This document shows, piece by piece, positions 15,758-24,451 of a stretch of 64,000 bases of DNA. This DNA comes from Pedobacter alluvionis. GTDB taxonomy: Bacteria; Bacteroidota; Bacteroidia; Sphingobacteriales; Sphingobacteriaceae. Each line of letters opens with the position of its first letter. The stretch's first letter is position 1. A program made the position numbers and the translations under genes. The stretch is from the NCBI RefSeq assembly GCF_003664035.1, contig NZ_RCCK01000012.1, forward strand, positions 310,001 to 374,000, read 5' to 3'. The notes under the pieces were generated by a model, which worked only from the letters and a program-made list of their open reading frames with translations, had not been told where the DNA came from and searched no databases.

Positions 15758-17168
15758 AATTATATTTAAATTTGAGCTGCGTATGCTTCTCAGGCAGCGA
15801 TTGGTATTGTGCTTAATTGCTTTCTTCTTTCTAACAGGTCTCTACAGCATCTATGATGGTTACCATATAACTAAAAAACAGCTTACTGCTATTGATAGTC
15901 TGGAACGAAATTACGATCAGAAATTTAATGAGCTGGCTAAAAATTTTAAGGCAGATACCACTACCTCAGCAGGAAAAACCAGCTATGCACAGGCGGGAAT
16001 TCCATCTGTGATTGAATACCGGAATCCGCTCAATGCGGTACACAAACCTGCAACACTATCGTCACTATCTGTAGGACAAAGGGATATATTACCTTATTAT
16101 GAAGTAATTACCCGAAAAAGAAATGCAGTAAATGCGCCAAATGCTGAAATTGCCAATCCGGAAATGCTCGCAGCCGGAAATTTCGATCTCGCCTATGTGA
16201 TCATTTACCTTTTTCCATTATTGGCTATCGCATTATCATATAATACCTGGTCGAAAGAGAAAGAACAACAAACTGATCGCCTGTTGGCTGTTCAGGGAGA
16301 GCATCCTAAACGCATCATCGTTTATAAACTTGGCTTTCGTTTTACCGTGGTGGCATTACTGGCCTGGTTGCTGAGTGCTATCGGAATCATAAGTGATTCG
16401 CAACTCAGTTCCTTTAACCTGACTACTTCCTTATTATGGTTTTTTACCGTTACAGTATATCTGGCATTCTGGTTTTCAATCTGTTTAATGCTGATCAAAC
16501 TCGGCAAAAGTTCTGCTGTGAATGCACTCTACCTACTGGCTGCATGGTGCTTCTTTCTCCTGGTATTGCCTGCCCTTACCAACGCCTTCATTCGCCAGAA
16601 GTATCCTATTCCATTAAAAACGGATGAAGCCGTTGCTTTACGTGAAAACAGCGAAGCCATTTGGGCAATGCCTAAACAAGCGCTTATTGATACGTTTTAT
16701 GCGAATCACCCAAAATATAATTCCTTAAAAAGCGCTGCGGATACCAGCGAGAATAGCACCGTTCGTTTCAGTGCTTATTATGATCTTCTGGGCAGGAAAA
16801 TGACTTCGGTGATAATACATTACAATCAGTATCCGCGAAAGCAAAATTTGATTTCAGCTAAATTAAGCTGGATTAATCCGGCTACGAAAACACAATACTT
16901 GCTGAACTCAATAGCAGAAAGTGGCCTGACGGATTATTTATCTTATCAAAACCAGGTCAATCAATTTCAAAAAACATGGGTCGATTTCATGACAGATTAT
17001 ATTATTCATAATAAAAATTTAAGCCTTGCTGACCTACATCATCTTCCCGAATTTAAAATGCAACCAACTCCTGGAAAGAACACCAATATCTTAACAGACA
17101 TCCTTGGGTTGCTGATGATCTCCCTCTCTATCCTATTCTTAAGTACAAAAATCAAATTACCATTATAA
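15744..17168 (+). CDS. ABC-2 type permease, DUF3526 family (second copy)
   Basis: A 474-residue membrane protein with the same layout as its neighbour: N-terminal helix, long periplasmic loop, a helix block containing TWSKEKEQQTDRLLAVQG (coupling segment), more helices, a second long loop, and a C-terminal helix. It overlaps the preceding permease by 14 bases, pointing to a heterodimer made by coupled translation. The pair would need an ATP-binding partner encoded elsewhere. It is followed after 33 bases by the TonB receptor gene. Substrate unknown; context links it to the lanthipeptide. Confidence 0.75.
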   Translation: MNLLKIIFKFELRMLLRQRLVLCLIAFFFLTGLYSIYDGYHITKKQLTAIDSLERNYDQKFNELAKNFKADTTTSAGKTSYAQAGIPSVIEYRNPLNAVHKPATLSSLSVGQRDILPYYEVITRKRNAVNAPNAEIANPEMLAAGNFDLAYVIIYLFPLLAIALSYNTWSKEKEQQTDRLLAVQGEHPKRIIVYKLGFRFTVVALLAWLLSAIGIISDSQLSSFNLTTSLLWFFTVTVYLAFWFSICLMLIKLGKSSAVNALYLLAAWCFFLLVLPALTNAFIRQKYPIPLKTDEAVALRENSEAIWAMPKQALIDTFYANHPKYNSLKSAADTSENSTVRFSAYYDLLGRKMTSVIIHYNQYPRKQNLISAKLSWINPATKTQYLLNSIAESGLTDYLSYQNQVNQFQKTWVDFMTDYIIHNKNLSLADLHHLPEFKMQPTPGKNTNILTDILGLLMISLSILFLSTKIKLPL

Positions 17169-17201
17169 CACAATTACCATCAATTTAATAAGACTACAGA
17201 A

Positions 17202-19454
17202 ATGAAGAAAAAACTTTACTTGTTATTAATCACCCTTATTTGCATTCCCCGGCTATTTGCACAACAGCAAAGCAAAACGAAATCTACATTAGATTCTAAC
17301 AGAACGCAGCAGTTAAGAGAAATTAGTATTGCCGGAAAAAAAGCTGTTAAATTACGAAAAGACACCTTATCGGCAGCCTTGAGAATGCAGATTCCACTAC
17401 TTCAGATGCCTCAAAACATTATTAGTATTTCTTCTGCATTGATACAGCAGCAAGGAAGTTTTCAATTAAAAGACATGGCCAGGAATGCCAGCGGAATCTA
17501 TTTCGGATACAACAGTTCCCCTTTTGACAATTCTGCTTCCATTAAAATCAGAGGGTTTAATGCCGCTACCACTATTAACGGGATGCCCAGCCGGCTGGTG
17601 CTTGGTGCAACACTTGATGATGAAGCCTTAATTGAAAATCTGGAATTTATTAAAGGTCCGGCCGGATTTATCAGTGCTGTTGGCGAACCCGGCGGAACAT
17701 TAAACATTTCTACCAAAACACCGAAAGAAAAGCTACTGAATGTGCAGCTTACCGGAGGTAATTACAACCTTTTCAGATCTACAGTTGATGTTGGCAGTAA
17801 AGCTTTAGACAAAGGGTTTTCTTATCGTTTCAACGCAGCATATCAGCGGCAAAATTCTTACCTGAACAACATGAAAACGGAGAAATATGTGATTGCTCCT
17901 GTAGTTCAGTATAACTTCAGCCCGCGGACTTATGTCATTGCCGAATATAATTACATTCGCGGTGAAGTAAAAAATGGTTCATCCATTAATAAACTTCGCC
18001 AGGATAAAGATGTATTGCAAGATCCGATTGGCGTAAATTACAGCGCAGGTATTGGCCTTCCGTTGAGTGTTGCACAAACACATACGGGCAGATTTGTAGC
18101 CGTTCATAAATTCAATTCGAACTGGCAGTTAACTTCCCAGTCTAATTATGTGAAGGCTCCTTCTACGCAATGGTATATGGTTTCATCAAATAACAGAACT
18201 TCAATCAGCTTTGATGATGCGGGTAAAACCAAGCGGATATCCAGTAATTCTAATTTGTTAGGTGAAACCTATAACACCAACTTATTTCTGAATGGTAAAT
18301 TTAACACCGGGCAGTTTAAACATACACTCCTGGTTGGTGGCGATTATACTAAAGGAAAAGATTCGCTTTCAACCTATTACGGAACTAATCCTATCGCGTT
18401 CGACCGCAACAATCCGAATTATGATGTCGATCCAAATATGGTAGCTGTAACCAAAAGATCCATCAGGCAGGAAAATAAAATTCATTACACGGCAGCGTAC
18501 GTTTATGACAATATTGCCTTTAATCAATTTCTATTGACAGTTGGAGCGCGGTATACAGAATACAGAAATCAGAATATTTTAACCACCACAAGAGGCCCAC
18601 GTACACCTGATCAATACAAGCAACACGCCTTTTCACCACGTTTAGCCCTAACTTTTACTCCTGATTCTACTTCATCCATCTACTTTTTGTATGACCAATC
18701 TTTTGTTCCGCAAACGGGTCAGGTCGTAACTGAAACTACAGCCAGTGCAACGGCAGGACAACGGACAGTTACCGGAACAAGACCTATAGACCCTCAATTC
18801 GGAAATAGCTTCGATCTTGGTTTTAAGAAAAAATGGTTTAATGGAAAGCTGCTGACCACCATAAATGGTTTCCATTCGGCAAAACAAAATGTATCTGCCA
18901 GGGATTTTAGAAGTTATACAGCTGCTGCGGGCGCTGTAGCTTATTACCTGCAATTGGGAGAGGTAGTGAGTAACGGGGTTGAAGTTGATGTGATTGGAAA
19001 CATTACCGATCGCCTTTCATTAGTGGCGAATTACACCTATGTAGATGCTAAAATTACGAAAGACAATAACCTTGATCCTACGCCAGACGATCCTTCTATT
19101 ATAGGACAAAAAATGCCTGATGTGCCTCAACAAATTTTTAACACCTGGATTCAATACAGCATTCCATTAAAGGGATATAATAAAATTTCACTGAGTGCGG
19201 GCCAAACCAGTATTGCAAAACTCTCTGCAATTAGTCAGCGGGATATTTTCTTACCTAATTACACCAAGTTTGATGCTGGGGTAAGCTTTACAAATCCGAG
19301 ATATTGGGTTAGGGTAATTGCAGATAACCTGGCGAATAAACGTTATATTTCTTCCGGGGATATTACAACTGATTTCCCGTATGCCGGGAATAACTATTTC
19401 TTTGTTGAAGGAGAACCCTTTAACATCAGGTTTTCTGTTGGCCTCAGGTTTTAA
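17202..19454 (+). CDS. TonB-dependent receptor, siderophore-receptor type
   Basis: A 750-residue outer-membrane receptor. It has a signal peptide (about 1-20), a short N-terminal part without the carboxypeptidase-like domain usual in Bacteroidetes, a plug with PLLQMPQNIISIS and IKIRGFNAATTINGMP, FIKGPAGF, and a 22-strand barrel ending in the aromatic RFSVGLRF. The plug resembles the TonB siderophore receptor subfamily. It ends the operon with the two DUF3526 permeases and lies beside the lanthipeptide genes, so its ligand may be the peptide, a metal complex of it, or an unrelated siderophore. Function of uptake is inferred from family. Confidence 0.82.
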   Translation: MKKKLYLLLITLICIPRLFAQQQSKTKSTLDSNRTQQLREISIAGKKAVKLRKDTLSAALRMQIPLLQMPQNIISISSALIQQQGSFQLKDMARNASGIYFGYNSSPFDNSASIKIRGFNAATTINGMPSRLVLGATLDDEALIENLEFIKGPAGFISAVGEPGGTLNISTKTPKEKLLNVQLTGGNYNLFRSTVDVGSKALDKGFSYRFNAAYQRQNSYLNNMKTEKYVIAPVVQYNFSPRTYVIAEYNYIRGEVKNGSSINKLRQDKDVLQDPIGVNYSAGIGLPLSVAQTHTGRFVAVHKFNSNWQLTSQSNYVKAPSTQWYMVSSNNRTSISFDDAGKTKRISSNSNLLGETYNTNLFLNGKFNTGQFKHTLLVGGDYTKGKDSLSTYYGTNPIAFDRNNPNYDVDPNMVAVTKRSIRQENKIHYTAAYVYDNIAFNQFLLTVGARYTEYRNQNILTTTRGPRTPDQYKQHAFSPRLALTFTPDSTSSIYFLYDQSFVPQTGQVVTETTASATAGQRTVTGTRPIDPQFGNSFDLGFKKKWFNGKLLTTINGFHSAKQNVSARDFRSYTAAAGAVAYYLQLGEVVSNGVEVDVIGNITDRLSLVANYTYVDAKITKDNNLDPTPDDPSIIGQKMPDVPQQIFNTWIQYSIPLKGYNKISLSAGQTSIAKLSAISQRDIFLPNYTKFDAGVSFTNPRYWVRVIADNLANKRYISSGDITTDFPYAGNNYFFVEGEPFNIRFSVGLRF

Positions 19455-19472
19455 CACCTTATTGCCTAAAAG

Positions 19473-19514
19473 ATCGCCGATACGTTTGTAGCATTTGTTC
19501 TGCGTATCGGCGAT
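19473..19514. terminator. Hairpin between convergent receptor and lysA genes
   Basis: A perfect 12-bp inverted repeat ATCGCCGATACG (19473-19484) / CGTATCGGCGAT (19503-19514) with an 18-base loop. On the minus strand it is followed by CTTTT, so it can end lysA transcription, and it also stands 19 bases after the receptor stop. Confidence 0.65.
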
Positions 19515-19519
19515 TGATA

Positions 19520-20686
19520 TTAGATTTCGTTACTGTAAACCGATCTTATGGCATCCCTAAGGTTATATTTGGAAGCCATTACTTCTCCGTAAGCACCTGC
19601 ACTACGGATGGCAAAAATATCACCTCTGAAAGATTCTGGCTGCTCAACTTCTTTACCAAAACAATCAGTACTTTCGCAGATTGGTCCTACAATATCGTAT
19701 TTAACTGAGGTTTGAGATTTGAGATTTGAGATTTGAGACAAGTTTTCGATTTTGTGATAAGCTTGATATAAAGCCGGTCGCATCAATTCGGTCATCCCTG
19801 CATCTAAAACCACGAAGTTTTTTTTCTTTCCTTTTTTAATGTAAAGTGCTCTTGTAATTAATGATGCTGATTGTCCAACTAAAGCCCTACCCAGCTCAAA
19901 ATGCACTTCCTGACCAGGTTTAACAGTCAGAAACTCGTTAAAAATTTTGAAGTAAGATTCGAAATCTGGAATTTGATGATCGGGATTGTAATAATCAATC
20001 CCTAAGCCACCACCAACATTTAACACTTTAAGGTTAAATCCTTTATCTTCAAACCAGGCTGCAAATTCATTTACACGTACACAAAGGTTTTTATACACAT
20101 CCAGATTGGTAATTTGTGAACCAATATGGAAGTGAATGCCGATAAATTTAAGGTTTGGCGAAGCTTTTAAAGTCTCCGCACATTCCGGTAAATCCCATGA
20201 ATTAATTCCGAATTTATTTTCATCTAAACCCGTGGTAATGTTGTGGTGAGTATGGGCATCAACATTTGGATTAATGCGGATAGCAACCTGTGCCACTTTT
20301 CCTTTTGCAGCAGCCAGTTCGTTTAGCACCTCAAGCTCCTGGATAGATTCTACGTTAAAGCAGAAAATATCAAGATCAAGAGCTTCGTTGATTTCTTTAT
20401 CCGATTTGCCTACTCCGGCAAAAACGATTTTTTTGTGATCGAAACCTACTTCAACAGCTCTTCTCACCTCTCCTGCACTCACACAATCTGCACCGAAACC
20501 AATTTCTTTGATCTGGTTTAACAGCACACTATTGAAGTTCGCTTTTAATGCATAATGGATATGGAAATGGTATGGAGCCGCTGCATCTGCACAGGTATGC
20601 AAGGTTTTTTGCAACAGATCGGTATCATAGTAGTAAAAAGGCGTTTCAATATTGTTAAACTTTGATATATCTTTATCGGCGAACAT
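19520..20686 (-). CDS. lysA: Diaminopimelate decarboxylase
   Basis: A 388-residue PLP enzyme starting at the ATG at 20686 (a TTG two codons earlier is unlikely). Motifs of the fold-type III decarboxylases are complete: PLP Lys in HYALKAN, HFHIGSQ, NVGGGLGIDY, ELGRALVG and the active-site CESTDCFGK, with AGAYGE near the end. It makes L-lysine from meso-diaminopimelate, the last step of lysine synthesis; lysC follows 300 bases away on the same strand. Oddity: a tandem 7-bp repeat (four copies of TTTGAGA, 19711-19738) lies in the gene and encodes a polar loop LSQISNLKSQTS just before the CESTDCFGK region. Confidence 0.92.
   Translation of the reverse strand: MFADKDISKFNNIETPFYYYDTDLLQKTLHTCADAAAPYHFHIHYALKANFNSVLLNQIKEIGFGADCVSAGEVRRAVEVGFDHKKIVFAGVGKSDKEINEALDLDIFCFNVESIQELEVLNELAAAKGKVAQVAIRINPNVDAHTHHNITTGLDENKFGINSWDLPECAETLKASPNLKFIGIHFHIGSQITNLDVYKNLCVRVNEFAAWFEDKGFNLKVLNVGGGLGIDYYNPDHQIPDFESYFKIFNEFLTVKPGQEVHFELGRALVGQSASLITRALYIKKGKKKNFVVLDAGMTELMRPALYQAYHKIENLSQISNLKSQTSVKYDIVGPICESTDCFGKEVEQPESFRGDIFAIRSAGAYGEVMASKYNLRDAIRSVYSNEI
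19711..19738 (+). repeat. Tandem heptamer (TTTGAGA)x4 inside lysA
   Basis: Four perfect copies of a 7-bp unit, 28 bp in total, inside the lysA coding region. A change of one or two units would shift the reading frame before the conserved C-terminal active-site segment; three units equal seven codons. Confidence 0.9.
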
Positions 20687-20855
20687 GTTCAAATTCCTTA
20701 TTATAATTTTAATTTTATTCTTCGGGTTAGTTTATTTGGGTAACCACCTGGATTTAAAACATGCAAGAATTACCCGGAAACAATACAATGGAAAAATCCG
20801 ATTTTTTATCGTGTTACTTTTTATTGTACTGTTCCTTTTATTTATCAAAAAATGA
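20685..20855 (+). CDS. Small membrane protein, divergent from lysA
   Basis: A 56-residue protein from the ATG at 20685. It has two hydrophobic segments (about 2-18 and 38-54) separated by a basic loop (HARITRKQYNGK). I do not recognise a family. Its ATG overlaps the lysA ATG on the other strand in a shared CATG, so the two genes have no intergenic space and each promoter must lie inside the other gene. Its stop overlaps the start of the next small gene (ATGA). A longer reading from an upstream ATG at 20652 is possible but would run inside lysA. Confidence 0.5.
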   Translation: MFKFLIIILILFFGLVYLGNHLDLKHARITRKQYNGKIRFFIVLLFIVLFLLFIKK

Positions 20856-21016
20856 AGATAACAGCTGCCATATTTATCATTCTTATTCTTTCTGCGGGAT
20901 TGTATAACTCCTACAAAAAATACAAAAACGGATTACTACCATCAAGCTTTTTGGCTTTTCACTTCCTTATCGGATTAATGGTAGTAATTGGCGCCTTTTT
21001 TCTCTTATTCGAATAA
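20852..21016 (+). CDS. Second small membrane protein, coupled to the first
   Basis: A 54-residue reading frame that begins in the ATGA overlap with the preceding stop. Sequence starts MKITAAIFIILIL and has two hydrophobic segments (about 4-18 and 36-53) with a short Lys/Tyr loop (YKKYKNG). The stop lies 12 bases inside the 3' end of lysC on the other strand. Hydrophobic pattern, the ATGA overlap and the filling of the entire lysA-lysC gap support a real gene, though the family is unknown. Together with the gene at 20685 it may form a small membrane complex. Confidence 0.5.
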   Translation: MKITAAIFIILILSAGLYNSYKKYKNGLLPSSFLAFHFLIGLMVVIGAFFLLFE

Positions 21017-22318
21017 TCTATTGTGCAAGCTTCTTAAAGCCTCAGTTTTATACTCGCTTAAAATTAAAAGCGATACATTATAATTGCTTCCTCCGTAAGA
21101 AATCATACGGATTGGAATGTGTTTTAAACCTTCCAAAACCCTGCTGGCGAAACCATGTTTCTCTGATCCGAAATCGCCAACTACACACACAATACTGTGG
21201 TTGGTATCTACTTCTACTGTTCCGAAACTTTCCAGTTCTTCGATAATCTGCGGTAAATGAGCTGTTTCATCAATGGTTAATGACACGGCCACCTCAGAAG
21301 TAGTAATCATATCGATTGGTGTTTTGTAACGCTCAAAAACTTCAAAAACACGGCGTAAGAAACCATAAGCCAATAACATGCGGCTAGATTGGATGCGGAT
21401 TGCAGTAATCCCGTCTTTAGCAGCGATTGATTTAATCTTCCCTTTTTCGCTATCATGCGTAATCAAAGTACCCGCCGCAGAAGGCTCCATCGTATTTAAT
21501 AAACGAACCGGAATTTTATATTTCTGTGCCGGGAAAACCGATTGAGGATGCAAAATCTTTGCACCAAAATAAGCCAACTCAGCTGCTTCATCAAATGATA
21601 ACCGGGCAATTGGCCTGGTGCCTTTAACAATACGTGGATCATTGTTATGCATACCGTCTATATCCGTCCAGATCTGAACTTCTTCGGCCAGAATCGCAGC
21701 ACCTAACAATGAGGCTGTGTAGTCACTACCACCACGACGCAGATTATCTACTTCGCCAAAACTATTGCGACAGATGTACCCTTGCGTAATAAATAACTTA
21801 TTGTCTTTATGCTCTTCCAGCAAAGATGTTAAGTGCTTTGTGGTAAACGGAATATCAGGCTCGTTATCTTCATCCGTTTTCATGAAATCCAATGCGGGTA
21901 ACAATACGGATTCGATTCCAATTGACTTCAAATAGATGTGATATAAAGTGGTAGACAATAATTCGCCTTGCGCCAGTACTACTTTTTCCTCAATTGAAGT
22001 GAAAATATCATTGGTTAAAACGGCTAAAAAGCTAAAATGGTAATCGATCACTTCATTTCCCATTTCCTGAAAATCAGCAGCGGGCAAAAGTTCAATTACG
22101 AAATCCTTATATTTTTGATATAAATTTTCTACGGCGGTACTTCCGTTCTTCTTATCTCCGGCTAAAAAATAATTAGAAATCTCTACTAAACTATTTGTAG
22201 TTCCAGAAACGGCTGATAACACTACAATCTGTTCTTCATTTGGATCTATGATATCCAATAACTTCGTCATGCGCTCGGGGCTACCAACAGATGTACCCCC
22301 AAATTTTAATATTTTCAT
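21005..22318 (-). CDS. lysC: Aspartate kinase
   Basis: A 437-residue monofunctional aspartokinase. The N-terminus KILKFGGTSVGSPERM is the kinase signature, RRGGSDYTASLLGAAI and WTDIDGMHNNDPRI are the substrate and nucleotide motifs, and the C-terminal 140 residues form ACT domains (TTSEVAVSLTID, CVVGDFGS) that usually bind lysine or threonine for feedback control. It phosphorylates aspartate at the head of the lysine, threonine and methionine pathways. The nearby lysA supports a lysine or diaminopimelate role. It is not fused to homoserine dehydrogenase. Confidence 0.92.
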   Translation of the reverse strand: MKILKFGGTSVGSPERMTKLLDIIDPNEEQIVVLSAVSGTTNSLVEISNYFLAGDKKNGSTAVENLYQKYKDFVIELLPAADFQEMGNEVIDYHFSFLAVLTNDIFTSIEEKVVLAQGELLSTTLYHIYLKSIGIESVLLPALDFMKTDEDNEPDIPFTTKHLTSLLEEHKDNKLFITQGYICRNSFGEVDNLRRGGSDYTASLLGAAILAEEVQIWTDIDGMHNNDPRIVKGTRPIARLSFDEAAELAYFGAKILHPQSVFPAQKYKIPVRLLNTMEPSAAGTLITHDSEKGKIKSIAAKDGITAIRIQSSRMLLAYGFLRRVFEVFERYKTPIDMITTSEVAVSLTIDETAHLPQIIEELESFGTVEVDTNHSIVCVVGDFGSEKHGFASRVLEGLKHIPIRMISYGGSNYNVSLLILSEYKTEALRSLHNRLFE

Positions 22319-22537
22319 CTACTCAAATTATTATTAACTGTGATAAAAACTGCCAAAACTTTACATAATCCCTTTTGGATTGTGAAAAAGTTAAGATGAT
22401 TTTACTTTAATACCGGAATTTCTTTATTATTGTATCGGGGCGTGAAAATAAGCAAAACAAGCTTAAAAGCAACACCCTCAACAAAATAAAATTTGGATGA
22501 GTTGAAATAAATAGGTTTCAACCAAACATCATTCATT

Positions 22538-22545
22538 TAAATTTG
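22538..22545 (+). promoter_or_regulatory. Putative -7 box for the phosphohexomutase gene
   Basis: TAAATTTG is a full TAnnTTTG match 36 bases before the start codon; a partial -33 (TTTC) stands 18 bases upstream. The rest of 22319-22537 holds no gene that I can see. Confidence 0.45.
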
Positions 22546-22580
22546 TTCAACACCAGATATTAAATTAAAAAAACAGCTCA

Positions 22581-24317
22581 ATGCAGGCAATTGACCAATC
22601 AACGCAAGCCACAATTAATCAGTGGTTAAGTGGGAATTATGATGAAAATACAAAGGCAGAAATTCAGGCTCTTGTAAATAAAGATGCGACTACAGAATTA
22701 ACAGATGCATTTTATAGAAGTTTAGAGTTTGGAACAGGCGGTTTACGCGGTGTAATGGGGGCAGGTTCCAACCGGATAAACAAATACACCATTGGAACTG
22801 CGACACAGGGATTGGCCAACTACTTAAACAATAAATATCCGAACGAGAAAATCAAAGTGGCCATTGCGCATGATAGTCGCAACAACTCTGATTATTTCGC
22901 TAAAATTACAGCTGATGTTTTTTCAGCAAACGGGATTCATGTATATTTCTTCTCTGCATTAAGACCCACGCCAGAGCTTTCTTTCGCTGTGCGCCATTTT
23001 GGTTGTAAAAGTGGAGTCATGTTAACCGCATCGCATAATCCTAAAGAATATAACGGTTATAAAGCTTATGGTGCAGACGGTGGCCAGTTTACCTCTCCTG
23101 ATGATAAATTGGTAATTGATGAAGTAAACAAGATTAAAAGCATTGATGAAGTAAAATTTGATCGTGTAGATTCAAATATTGAATTAATTAGTGAAGATGT
23201 AGATAAACTTTATTTGGATGGTATTGCAGCGCTTTCAATTTCTCCGGAAGCCATTAAAAGACAGCATGATTTAAAAATTGTTTACTCACCTATCCACGGA
23301 ACGGGAATCACATTGGTGCCTAAAGCGCTAGCTCAATTTGGTTTTACCAACGTAACCTTAGTTGAAGAGCAAAGCACACCAGACGGAAATTTCCCAACTG
23401 TGGTTTATCCAAATCCAGAGGAAAAAGAAGCATTAACTTTAGCGATGAACAAAGCAAAAGAGATTGATGCTGATTTAGTTTTGGCAACTGATCCAGATGC
23501 GGATCGTGTGGGTATTGCCGTAAAAGATAATGATGGCGAATGGGTGCTACTGAATGGTAACCAAACAGGTAGTCTGTTAATTAACTATTTATTATCAGCC
23601 TGGCAAGATAGCGGCAAATTAGATGGTAACCAGTTTATTGTGAAAACCATTGTAACCTCTAACCTGATCGAAGAGATTGCCAAAAAGAAAAATGTAACCT
23701 ATTACAATACCTTAACAGGATTTAAATATATCGGTCAGTTAATGACTGAGCTGGAAGGCAAAAAATACTTTATTGGTGGTGGCGAAGAAAGCTATGGCTA
23801 TTTGATCGGCGATTTAGTACGCGATAAAGATGCAGTAGTTTCTGCAGCTTTTATCTCTGAAATGACTGCTTATTACAAAGATAAAGGTGCAAGTTTATAC
23901 AATGCCTTATTGGATATGTATGTAGAATATGGCCTTTATAAAGAAGATCTGGTTTCGTTGACTAAAAAAGGTAAATCAGGTGCTGAAGAAATTAAAGCCA
24001 TGATGGTTAAATTCAGGGAAAATCCTCCTGCAACATTAGGCGGTTCTAAAGTTTCAGTATTGAAAGATTACGAATTGAGTCAGGAAACAGATTTAGCAAC
24101 AGGAAAAGTAACTAAACTGGATTACCCGACTTCGGATGTTTTGCAATTTATTACTGAAGATGGAAGTATCGTTTCTGCACGTCCGAGTGGTACGGAGCCT
24201 AAGATTAAGTTCTATTGTAGTGTAAATGCGCCTTTGGCAGATAGAAAAGATTTTGATTCGGTTAATGCACAGCTTGGAGAAAAAATTAAAGCGGTAATGG
24301 CCGATTTGCAGGCATAG
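22581..24317 (+). CDS. Phosphoglucomutase/phosphomannomutase
   Basis: A 578-residue alpha-D-phosphohexomutase. All four family motifs are present: the catalytic phosphoserine loop TASHNPKEYNGYK, the metal loop ATDPDADRVGIAV, the sugar-binding loop GGGEESYGY, and the phosphate-binding ARPSGTEPKIKFY near the C-terminus. The N-terminal FGTGGLRGVMGAGSNRIN is typical of the long (PgcA-like) bacterial phosphoglucomutases. It interconverts sugar 1- and 6-phosphates, mostly glucose, linking glycogen or cell-wall sugars to glycolysis. It is monocistronic and followed by a palindromic repeat. Confidence 0.9.
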   Translation: MQAIDQSTQATINQWLSGNYDENTKAEIQALVNKDATTELTDAFYRSLEFGTGGLRGVMGAGSNRINKYTIGTATQGLANYLNNKYPNEKIKVAIAHDSRNNSDYFAKITADVFSANGIHVYFFSALRPTPELSFAVRHFGCKSGVMLTASHNPKEYNGYKAYGADGGQFTSPDDKLVIDEVNKIKSIDEVKFDRVDSNIELISEDVDKLYLDGIAALSISPEAIKRQHDLKIVYSPIHGTGITLVPKALAQFGFTNVTLVEEQSTPDGNFPTVVYPNPEEKEALTLAMNKAKEIDADLVLATDPDADRVGIAVKDNDGEWVLLNGNQTGSLLINYLLSAWQDSGKLDGNQFIVKTIVTSNLIEEIAKKKNVTYYNTLTGFKYIGQLMTELEGKKYFIGGGEESYGYLIGDLVRDKDAVVSAAFISEMTAYYKDKGASLYNALLDMYVEYGLYKEDLVSLTKKGKSGAEEIKAMMVKFRENPPATLGGSKVSVLKDYELSQETDLATGKVTKLDYPTSDVLQFITEDGSIVSARPSGTEPKIKFYCSVNAPLADRKDFDSVNAQLGEKIKAVMADLQA

Positions 24318-24323
24318 TTTGCT

Positions 24324-24434
24324 ATAGTGTCGTCATCTCGACTGAACGCAGTGGAATGGAGAGATCTTTCTGGATAGATTTTTCAACTGCACTACACCCG
24401 ATACTATCGGGTCCGCTCGTAATGACGACACTAT
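24324..24434. repeat. REP-like palindromic element
   Basis: Outer 13-bp perfect inverted repeat ATAGTGTCGTCAT (24324-24336) / ATGACGACACTAT (24422-24434), and an inner hairpin CCCGATA-c-TATCGGG (24397-24411). The CGTCA...TGACG ends recur at 39902-40021 and 61607-61701. It lies between convergent genes and may also stop transcription. Confidence 0.75.
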
Positions 24435-24451
24435 TTTCTACTGATTATTAA

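Noticed and set aside
20687..20692. TTG start for lysA two codons upstream
   Set aside because: The ATG at 20686 matches the normal protein start; the TTG would add two residues without support.
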